Assembly (NCBI GenBank): GCA_021846065.1
Contig: JAJZCP010000007.1
Span: 1 to 21,494, forward strand
Reading direction: 5' to 3'
Source: Acidobacteriota bacterium
GTDB lineage: Bacteria; Acidobacteriota; Terriglobia; Terriglobales; Acidobacteriaceae
DNA length: 21,494 nt
How positions within the stretch are numbered: position 1 is the stretch's first letter; each line of letters begins with the position of its first letter. The translations under genes and the position numbers were made by a program. The notes below the pieces were generated by a model. The model was not told the DNA's origin. It saw only the letters and a program-made list of their open reading frames with translations, and ran no database searches. Of this stretch, positions 1 to 6,329 are shown one piece after another.

Positions 1-578
<578 letters not shown>

Positions 579-580
579 TT

Positions 581-586
581 ATTGTA
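581..586 (-). promoter_or_regulatory. Possible -10 element upstream of gap
   Basis: On the minus strand this reads TACAAT, five of six bases matching the sigma-70 -10 consensus, 44 bases upstream of the gap ATG. No good -35 hexamer is found at 16-18 bases upstream (the position holds GCGCAA). The same hexamer appears in two other intergenic gaps of this window. This is a weak assignment based on position and sequence only. Confidence 0.28.
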
Positions 587-619
587 CGGCGATGACGGCC
601 CGCTTGCGCGCCCCGGGGG

Positions 620-1015
620 CTATTTCGCCGCGTCCGCCTTCGATTGTTCCAGCTTAATCTCGACGTTCTCGTGCTTGATCTCGAGGCGCAGGCGGTTGTA
701 GGCGCTCATATACATGTTCGCCACCCACACCAGCGCAAACCATGCGATCAGCAGGCCGCGCCAGCCGGTGTACAGCAGCTCAAAATGCGTGATGGCGAGA
801 AAGGCGAGCGTGACGTAATGGCTGAAGCAGTACTCACAGGTAAAGAGATAGAAAAATTTGCGGGCCGGCAGGCGCCGGCAGTCCTGGCTGCGTTGCTTGC
901 AGAATTCGCGCGGCTCGCGAAGTACCTCTTCGTGGGTCACCGTCCAGGAGACGCAGGCGATCGGAATGGCCAGAAGAATAAGAAAAGCAAATTGGTGCGA
1001 CAACGGGGCGGGCAT
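620..1015 (-). CDS. Small membrane protein with four cysteines, function unknown
   Basis: A 131-residue protein with about three hydrophobic segments (near residues 8-26, 64-80 and 85-104) and a charged, probably helical C-terminal tail (about 108-131). Between the first two segments lie four cysteines (39, 46, 60 and 63). The last pair forms the motif CEYCFSHY at the membrane edge. This looks like a metal or redox site and recalls DUF1360-type small membrane proteins with a CxxC, but I cannot confirm that family. The ATG has a clear ribosome binding site, GAGGA, six bases upstream. It lies just upstream of gap on the same strand and is divergent from the P-loop kinase gene. Function is not known. 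Confidence 0.8.
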   Translation of the reverse strand: MPAPLSHQFAFLILLAIPIACVSWTVTHEEVLREPREFCKQRSQDCRRLPARKFFYLFTCEYCFSHYVTLAFLAITHFELLYTGWRGLLIAWFALVWVANMYMSAYNRLRLEIKHENVEIKLEQSKADAAK

Positions 1016-1116
1016 TAGCGATCCTCAAAATAGCTCAGCAATGTAGATGCAGGGCGCCGGGTGGCTGGGAGCGCACCCCCCGAAGACTTGCCTGTAGCGG
1101 AGAAGCGCAGGAAAGT

Positions 1117-1135
1117 TTGCAGCGAATCGCTGCAA
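1117..1135. repeat. Perfect inverted repeat in the kinase-gene leader
   Basis: The sequence TTGCAGCG-AAT-CGCTGCAA is an 8-base inverted repeat with a three-base centre, ending 17 bases before the proposed ATG of the downstream kinase gene. As DNA it could be an operator for a dimeric regulator; as RNA it would fold into a tight hairpin. No T-run follows, so it is not an intrinsic terminator. Confidence 0.6.
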
Positions 1136-1145
1136 TATGTTACAA

Positions 1146-1158
1146 GCGCATCATGCGC
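1146..1158. repeat. Inverted repeat covering the proposed start codon
   Basis: GCGCAT-C-ATGCGC is a 6+1+6 dyad whose right arm begins with the ATG at 1153. It sits 10 bases after the 1117-1135 inverted repeat. As RNA a one-base loop is unfavourable, so any function is more likely as a DNA-binding site. It could also be a chance palindrome in GC-rich DNA. Confidence 0.4.
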
Positions 1159-1983
1159 GAATGGGTGCGCGAAAAACTGATGAGACGTCGTAAAAAGCAA
1201 GTGGCCAATGAGTCTGAATCGACCGGCAAGGTCGGCCACGAGATTCCTCAAAACCAGCCAACACCACTGCAACCGAACTACCATCCGGCGGCCACGCAAC
1301 CGCCCGCAGCCGCCGCGCTGACGGAAGAGCAGCCTCACACGGCCGCACCGGAGCCCGCCACGCACGACAGCAGTTGGCACTCCCACAGTGTTGCCGCGCC
1401 GGAGCCCGAGCATGGCATCCACGGGTCCGTTCCGTCGCTGGTGATGGAGACCCAGCCGGAATCTCTGGCGCAGCCTCCCGCCCCGCAGGAACCGTCGCGG
1501 GCGCCGAAGGGCTACGTCGTTCTGGCCATCGGTCTGCCGGGTTCCGGCAAGACGACGTGGTTCAAACGCCGTGGCGTCACGCCGCTGTCGAGCGACATGC
1601 TGCGCAGCATTCTCTTCGACGACATTACGGAGCAGCGCTACCAGGGGCTGGTTTTCTCTACACTGCGCTCGCTGCTGCGGGCACGGCTGATCGCCAAAAT
1701 GCCCTGGAATTACGTCGATGCCACCAACCTGTCGCCGCACGAACGGCGGCAATGGATCAAGATGGCGCGCAGCTTCGGGTATGAGGTGCAGGCTGTTTTC
1801 TTTGACGTTCCGTTTGAGATTTGCATGGAGCGCAACCAGCGCCGCGATCGCATGGTGAACGAGGAGACCATGCTCAAGATGCAGGAAAGACTGCGTCCGC
1901 CCTCGTTCAAGGAAGGCTTCCACAAAATCACGGTAGTGCGCGTGAAGGGTAGTACGCCGGACGGCGCCAGCCCCTCGCTCTAG
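1153..1983 (+). CDS. P-loop kinase-like ATP-binding protein with disordered N-terminus
   Basis: From the ATG at 1153 the protein has 276 residues. The first ~115 are rich in Pro, Ala, His and Gln, begin with a basic stretch (MRRRKKQ) and look disordered. The rest is a compact nucleotide-binding domain of the AAA_33 or polynucleotide-kinase type. It has Walker A GLPGSGKTT at about 127-135, an aspartate-containing strand (YVDATNL, about 187-193) and an arginine-rich lid (RNQRRDR). Such domains phosphorylate small molecules or nucleic-acid ends; the substrate cannot be told. The frame is open back to a TTG at 1117, but that lies inside a perfect inverted repeat. No strong ribosome binding site marks either start, and an internal ATG at 1180 is also possible. 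The gene lies 8 bases before the DinB-like gene, so they are probably co-transcribed. Confidence 0.8.
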   Translation: MREWVREKLMRRRKKQVANESESTGKVGHEIPQNQPTPLQPNYHPAATQPPAAAALTEEQPHTAAPEPATHDSSWHSHSVAAPEPEHGIHGSVPSLVMETQPESLAQPPAPQEPSRAPKGYVVLAIGLPGSGKTTWFKRRGVTPLSSDMLRSILFDDITEQRYQGLVFSTLRSLLRARLIAKMPWNYVDATNLSPHERRQWIKMARSFGYEVQAVFFDVPFEICMERNQRRDRMVNEETMLKMQERLRPPSFKEGFHKITVVRVKGSTPDGASPSL

Positions 1984-1991
1984 GAAATGCC

Positions 1992-2519
1992 GTGAGCGGA
2001 CAGCAACCGGAGCCCTGGCTGCGCGGCACCCTGACGGGTCTTCCGCCCGCGCAGCGTGCCGTGCTGCACGCGCTGGAATTGGCGGGGGAGGACATTGCCC
2101 GGTGGTGCGCCGCGCTGACCACCGGGCAGATGCATACCCGGCCCCTGCAACTCCCTTCGGTCGCCTTTCACCTGCTGCATATTGCGGGCAGTCTGGATCG
2201 CCTGCTCACTTACGCAGAAGGACATTCGTTAAGCGAAGCGCAGCGGCTGGCGCTGGCCGCGGAGGGCGCAGGGGTGCTATCAAGCCATGCTGTGCTGGCA
2301 GCCTTCGATGCTGGTCTTGCGCAGGCTGCCGCGCGTATCCGCTCAATCCCGATGAGTGATTGGGAGCTGCCGCGCTCCGTCGGCCGTCTTCGGCTGCCAA
2401 CCACCATTGCCGGACTGCTGATCCATTGCGCCGATCATACCCAGCGCCATACCGGCCAAGCCATCACCACTGCAAAGATCCTGCAAGCGACGATGGAGCC
2501 CTCCCCGCAAACGAGCTGA
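1992..2519 (+). CDS. DinB-like (DinB/YfiT four-helix bundle) family protein
   Basis: A 175-residue protein starting at GTG, eight bases after the kinase stop. The pattern matches the DinB/YfiT fold, a four-helix bundle that binds a divalent metal through three histidines. HLLHIAGSLD (residues 60-69) supplies the first histidine, probably His63. HCADHTQRHTGQ (145-156) supplies the HxxxH pair, His149 and His153. Characterised relatives are metal-dependent thiol transferases (for example bacillithiol or mycothiol transferases) or stress proteins of unknown activity. Which applies here cannot be told. The first ~20 residues are not conserved in the family. There is no membrane segment or signal peptide, so the protein is cytosolic. 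Despite the family name, it is not the DNA polymerase DinB. Confidence 0.82.
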   Translation: MSGQQPEPWLRGTLTGLPPAQRAVLHALELAGEDIARWCAALTTGQMHTRPLQLPSVAFHLLHIAGSLDRLLTYAEGHSLSEAQRLALAAEGAGVLSSHAVLAAFDAGLAQAAARIRSIPMSDWELPRSVGRLRLPTTIAGLLIHCADHTQRHTGQAITTAKILQATMEPSPQTS

Positions 2520-2562
2520 GTATTTCCCACCGATGCACTGCCCCGCGGATGCAGCACTGATT

Positions 2563-2568
2563 TACAAT
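2563..2568 (+). promoter_or_regulatory. Possible -10 element upstream of the beta-propeller lipoprotein gene
   Basis: TACAAT, in the context TTTACAATC, lies 37 bases before the proposed GTG start of the lipoprotein gene in the 85-base gap after the DinB-like gene. No convincing -35 hexamer accompanies it. It suggests that the lipoprotein, tlyA and nadK genes may have their own promoter. Confidence 0.3.
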
Positions 2569-2604
2569 CACGATGAGATTCACGACTGCATTGGGGGTTC
2601 ACGA

Positions 2605-4020
2605 GTGTTGTCAGTTTTCGGGCGGAAACGCCCTTGGTCCCGGCTGGGGCCGTTGCTCGCGCTTGTGGCGCTGACGGGATGCGGCGATCTTTACCGGCCG
2701 ATCGTAACCAGTATCCCGCCTGTTGAACCAGCGCCCCAACCCACGAAATATGCGGTTGTCATCAGTTGCGGGAATACCCCCAACACCACGGCGTCACGCG
2801 TGGATCTCCTCTGCGCCGGCAGCACGACTCCCGGCAAGTCTTCTCTGGTGGACTTCTCCGGCGATTCGCTGATGGCCAGCGTCTTTGTCGGCAACGGGCC
2901 GCGCTGGCTGGCGATGGACGCCCGCGGTGTGACCGCCTACATTACGAATGCGGACGGCACGGTGAACAGTTTTATTGCCGAGTCCAGCCCCAGCAGTCCG
3001 CTGGAGTCGAACAACGTCAACACCAGCACGCTCCTCTCCGACGCGCAGCCCAATACGCTGCTCCCGACCACCAAGTATCTTTATGTTTCTCAGCCCGGCC
3101 GCAGCTCCATCGGCGTACTGGCGGGACTGACAAGCTCGGCCCCCAGCCTGTTTCTGGAAATTCCTATCAGTGATCCAGCCCATCCGGGTGTCTCGCAGAA
3201 TCCTGTGAATCTGGTGGGGAATTCGACCACGCAGCGTGTGTACGCCATCAGCCAGGGGGCCAATGCCTCCAGTTGTCCCACATCGGGATCGACCGGCACA
3301 GCGACCGGCATTGAAACCACGACCAATACCATCTCGAGTGTTCTGCCACTCGGCGTGTGCCCGGTATATGGCGTGATGACCGCCGATGACCGCCGCACCT
3401 TCATCCTGAACCAGGGCAGCGGCACCGTAACAGTCATTGATAGCCAGCAGAACCGCATTGATCCCAACCCGGCGCTGAACAACGGAACGATCGCTGTTGG
3501 CCAGGGCCCGATCTGGGCTGACATCTACAACGGCGGCTCCATCCTGGCGGTGGCCAACTCGCTGTCGAATACTCTCAGCCTGATCAACATCACGCTGGAC
3601 GCTTATGGAAACGATGGTCCGAACTTCGGGCAGATCATCGCCACCGTGCCTGTCGGACCTAATCCTTCTTCCGTTGCGATTCTGCAGGATGGAACGCGCG
3701 CTTATGTCGCCAACCGGAACGATCCGACCAGCCAGACGGATATCACCGGCAACGGCAGCGTAAGTGTTGTTAGCCTGCTGACCAACACCGTCGTCAAGAC
3801 GATCCCGCTTCCGCAGCAGCCATGCGTCGGCAATCCGACCGTAGAGTGCAATGTGCACCCGATGTCCATCGCCGCGACCACCGGCACGCCGCTGGGCAAA
3901 GTCTACGTCGTCTCTCCGGAGACAAATATCATGACCATTCTCCGGACCGACAACGACACCATCTACGAAAATCTTCCGCTTACCGGCAACGGCGTGCAGG
4001 TGCGGGTCACCGCTCCGTAA
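2605..4020 (+). CDS. YVTN/YncE-type beta-propeller lipoprotein
   Basis: A 471-residue exported lipoprotein. The GTG at 2605 is preferred: a GGGGG ribosome binding site lies 7 bases upstream, and it gives a textbook type II signal peptide. That peptide has basic residues (GRKRPWSR), a hydrophobic core (LLALVAL) and the lipobox LTGC with Cys26 as the lipidated residue. An in-frame ATG at 2533 would bury this signal. The mature part shows repeated beta-propeller blades of the 40-residue YVTN/YncE type, for example residues ending YITNADGTV, YVAN near the C-terminus, and GSVSVVSLLTNTVVKTIPLP. Such proteins lie in the periplasm or on the outer membrane surface; substrates are generally unknown. 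The gene ends only four bases before tlyA. Confidence 0.85.
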   Translation: MLSVFGRKRPWSRLGPLLALVALTGCGDLYRPIVTSIPPVEPAPQPTKYAVVISCGNTPNTTASRVDLLCAGSTTPGKSSLVDFSGDSLMASVFVGNGPRWLAMDARGVTAYITNADGTVNSFIAESSPSSPLESNNVNTSTLLSDAQPNTLLPTTKYLYVSQPGRSSIGVLAGLTSSAPSLFLEIPISDPAHPGVSQNPVNLVGNSTTQRVYAISQGANASSCPTSGSTGTATGIETTTNTISSVLPLGVCPVYGVMTADDRRTFILNQGSGTVTVIDSQQNRIDPNPALNNGTIAVGQGPIWADIYNGGSILAVANSLSNTLSLINITLDAYGNDGPNFGQIIATVPVGPNPSSVAILQDGTRAYVANRNDPTSQTDITGNGSVSVVSLLTNTVVKTIPLPQQPCVGNPTVECNVHPMSIAATTGTPLGKVYVVSPETNIMTILRTDNDTIYENLPLTGNGVQVRVTAP

Positions 4021-4024
4021 TTGA

Positions 4025-4840
4025 ATGCAGTCCGGCGACCGGGATGCAACCGCGGCATCGGCAGCCGCCGAGACAGTAGCCGAATCTCTTGTTGAAAGAG
4101 TCCGGCTGGACCGGCTGCTCGTCGCGCGGGGTCTGGTGCCGACGCGCACCCGCGCGCAACAGCGAATCGCTGAAGGCGCAGTTGCCGTCAACGGTGCCAT
4201 TGCAATCCGGCCGTCTCTGCTGGTTTTGCCCGATGCCATTGTGCAGGTGCAGCCAGATCCTGACGCCTACGTCAGCCGGGGTGGCCACAAACTGGCGGCC
4301 GCACTCGACACATGGAAGATTGATCTCGTGGGACGCTACTGCCTCGACATCGGCATTTCAAGCGGCGGCTTTGCCGATTGCATGCTGCGGCGCGGAGCTG
4401 CCGGCGTAGTGGGCATAGATGCCGGGCACGGGCAACTCGCTCCTTCCTTGCGAGGGGATCCTCGCGTCTCGCTGCTGGAGAAGACTAATGCGCGAACACT
4501 GCGCCGCGGCGACCTTCGTGAAGGAATATCGTTTTTCTGCGTCGATGTATCGTTCATCGCAGCCTCGCTCGTGCTGCCTGCCGTGGTGGCCGCAGCCTTC
4601 AGCGGCACTGGCGGTGAAGCGCTGTGCGAAGCCGTTGTGCTGGTCAAGCCACAGTTTGAAGCGGGCAGGGAATTCGTCGGACGCGGCGGCATTGTTCGCG
4701 ACCGGCGCGGGTGGCAGAGCGCGCTGGATCGCGTTCAGGCGACGATGCAATCGCTGGGCGGGCAGAAGATTGCGCTCATCGATTCACCGATTCCCGGTGG
4801 CGACGGAAACCACGAGTTTCTCCTGTATGCTCGGTTCTGA
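4025..4840 (+). CDS. tlyA: TlyA-family rRNA (cytidine-2'-O)-methyltransferase
   Basis: A 271-residue protein with the TlyA layout: an N-terminal S4 RNA-binding domain (about 27-75, VRLDRLLVARGL) followed by an FtsJ-like SAM methyltransferase. Visible motifs are YVSRGGHKL (82-90) and the SAM-binding loop DIGISSGGFADCML (108-121; most relatives have DIGxSTGGFTD). Also visible are VDVSF (173-177) and LVKPQFEAG (206-214). Together these supply the Lys-Asp-Lys-Glu type catalytic set of 2'-O-methyltransferases. Characterised TlyA enzymes methylate cytidines in 16S and/or 23S rRNA; membrane-damaging activity has also been described for the mycobacterial protein. The first ~22 residues are Ala-rich and variable; no other ATG or GTG is available before the S4 domain. 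nadK follows after 12 bases, a pairing common in bacteria. Confidence 0.93.
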   Translation: MQSGDRDATAASAAAETVAESLVERVRLDRLLVARGLVPTRTRAQQRIAEGAVAVNGAIAIRPSLLVLPDAIVQVQPDPDAYVSRGGHKLAAALDTWKIDLVGRYCLDIGISSGGFADCMLRRGAAGVVGIDAGHGQLAPSLRGDPRVSLLEKTNARTLRRGDLREGISFFCVDVSFIAASLVLPAVVAAAFSGTGGEALCEAVVLVKPQFEAGREFVGRGGIVRDRRGWQSALDRVQATMQSLGGQKIALIDSPIPGGDGNHEFLLYARF

Positions 4841-4852
4841 AAGGAAGCACAC

Positions 4853-5710
4853 ATGCCGGTGATTGCCGTCCTCTGCAAGCCGCAGAAGCCGGAACTGGGA
4901 GCGATTCTTCCGGGCCTGATTGAGTGGATCGAAAAGCATGGCAGGCGCGCCGTCCTCGATCCGATCGGGGCCAGCTACCTGGGGCGTGAGGACGCAATAC
5001 CGCGCCATCGCATGCATGAGCAGCCGACGGAGCTGGTAATCGTTCTAGGAGGGGACGGCACGCTGCTTGCCGCCGCGCGTGCCTTTGCGCGAACCGGCAC
5101 CCCGATCCTCAGCGTCAATCTCGGCTCCCTGGGTTTTCTGGCGGAGGTACCGCTGGAGCACCTGTATCCAACGCTCGAAGCATGGGGTGGCCGGGACTGC
5201 TGCATCGATGAGCGGGCTATGCTGCACGCGCAGGTGCGGCGTCAGGGAGCGGTCTTCCGGGAGTTCGATGCCCTGAACGATGTAGTCATCGCCAAAGGTA
5301 CCATCGCACGCATGGCGAACATTCTTGTCCGCGCCAACGGCAGTGAAGTTGTGCAGTTCCGTGCCGACGGCGCAATCGTCGCGACCCCTACCGGCTCGAC
5401 GGCCTACAACTTGGCCGCCAACGGACCTATCCTCGCGCCTAATGTGGACGCCATCATCATTACGGCTGTGTGCCCCCACCAGTTGAATGTGCGGCCTCTG
5501 GTGGTTCACGGCGACGCAGAGGTTTCTTTGACGGTCGAGGGTGTGCCGGAGGAGATTTATCTGACCGTCGATGGGCAGGAGGCTGTTCAGCTCCAGCTGA
5601 ATGACGAGGTCCTTTGCAAGCGCTCGCAGTACACGATCCGGCTGCTGAGAATGAGCGGGGGATCGTTCTATGACGTGCTTCGGGAAAAGCTCAAATGGGG
5701 CGAGCGTTGA
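4853..5710 (+). CDS. nadK: NAD kinase
   Basis: A 285-residue cytosolic enzyme that phosphorylates NAD to NADP using ATP or polyphosphate. All family signatures are present: GGDGT (66-70), NLGSLGFL (89-96), LNDVV (141-145, where many enzymes have NE) and a glycine-rich segment containing ATPTGSTAY (177-185). A further core motif, VDGQE, lies near the C-terminus. Length fits the bacterial family (270-310). The ATG has a good ribosome binding site, AAAGGAAG, a few bases upstream. It is probably translated from the same message as tlyA. It converges on the lipoprotein gene of the opposite strand, with only 17 bases between stop codons. Confidence 0.97.
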   Translation: MPVIAVLCKPQKPELGAILPGLIEWIEKHGRRAVLDPIGASYLGREDAIPRHRMHEQPTELVIVLGGDGTLLAAARAFARTGTPILSVNLGSLGFLAEVPLEHLYPTLEAWGGRDCCIDERAMLHAQVRRQGAVFREFDALNDVVIAKGTIARMANILVRANGSEVVQFRADGAIVATPTGSTAYNLAANGPILAPNVDAIIITAVCPHQLNVRPLVVHGDAEVSLTVEGVPEEIYLTVDGQEAVQLQLNDEVLCKRSQYTIRLLRMSGGSFYDVLREKLKWGER

Positions 5711-5729
5711 AGCCGTCCCTGTGCGGCTT
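5710..5729. other. Small hairpin between convergent genes
   Basis: AAGCCG and CGGCTT (6 base pairs, 8-base loop) span the gap between nadK and the convergent lipoprotein gene and touch both stop codons. No T-run follows on either strand, so it is at best a weak bidirectional stop or a 3'-end stabiliser. Confidence 0.3.
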
Positions 5730-6312
5730 ACCGGTGCATTTCATCCAGCAGGATCTTCGCTTTCATCGCCAGGGTTTCGCCGCCGGCCGTATCGTTTGTG
5801 CTCATCGCCTGCTGCGCCTGCGCCAGGTAGGCGCGGATTTGTTCAATTGCCTGGGCGTTCCGGGTCTGCTGGCTGCGGGATAAATGCTTCAGCTGGTCCT
5901 GGCAGTTGTGGATCAACCGCAGGGTACGCTGACTCTGGCTGGGGTTCGCGTTGGCATCGTCAGCGGACAGGTTTCCCAGCACAGAAGCAGCGCTGCTTGC
6001 GGCCGTAGGGGTCTGGGTCGTCTGTCCGCCTGGCTCTTCGGGTGCGGTCGTTGAGCGACGGCGGCGGTGGTGCTTGTGCCGGACCTTCGGCTTGGAAGGC
6101 GCCGGCGCCGCTTCGACCGGCACGGGAGCGGGCGCAGGCTCGGGTTTCGCCAGTTGGACATCCGGAAACGTTAAAGGCGGAATCGGCGGCAGGGTAGTGA
6201 CGATTGGCGCCTGTTGCTGCGGTGGGGGTGTCGGCTGCAGCGCCTGATGACGGCAGCCCGCCACGGTGATGCTTACAAGCGTCGCAAGCAGGAAAAGGCG
6301 CAGATGCCGCAT
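5728..6312 (-). CDS. Proline-rich small lipoprotein, function unknown
   Basis: A 194-residue protein with a type II signal peptide: basic start MRHLR, hydrophobic core, and lipobox TVAGC with Cys20 as the lipid site. The mature protein begins with a long Pro/Gln/Ala-rich linker (about 25-75), then a very basic patch KVRHKHHRRRR (76-86). A Ser/Thr/Ala-rich stretch follows. The C-terminal region (about 115-190) is predicted mainly helical, with QSQRTLRLI, a run of Gln/Ala-rich heptads and an ending LLDEMHR. The linker and basic patch could span or bind peptidoglycan or another anionic polymer; this is inference. The ATG has a GAAGGA ribosome binding site. It follows the histidine kinase gene by 17 bases, so it is most likely the third gene of that operon. 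No family is recognised. Confidence 0.8.
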   Translation of the reverse strand: MRHLRLFLLATLVSITVAGCRHQALQPTPPPQQQAPIVTTLPPIPPLTFPDVQLAKPEPAPAPVPVEAAPAPSKPKVRHKHHRRRRSTTAPEEPGGQTTQTPTAASSAASVLGNLSADDANANPSQSQRTLRLIHNCQDQLKHLSRSQQTRNAQAIEQIRAYLAQAQQAMSTNDTAGGETLAMKAKILLDEMHR

Positions 6313-6329
6313 TCAGTCCTTCAATCCTC

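Noticed and set aside
611..618. CCCCGGGG palindrome after the small membrane-protein gene
   Set aside because: It has no loop and no T-run, so it cannot be a terminator hairpin; it is likely chance in GC-rich DNA.
1015..1923. Open frame of 302 codons on the minus strand
   Set aside because: It is antisense to the P-loop kinase gene, whose Walker A motif and codon pattern are convincing.
2794..4239. Long open frame on the minus strand, 481 codons
   Set aside because: It runs antisense to the beta-propeller lipoprotein and tlyA, both of which have recognisable proteins and motifs. Its translation is Arg/Asp/Ala-rich without domains, as expected for a mirror frame in GC-rich DNA.
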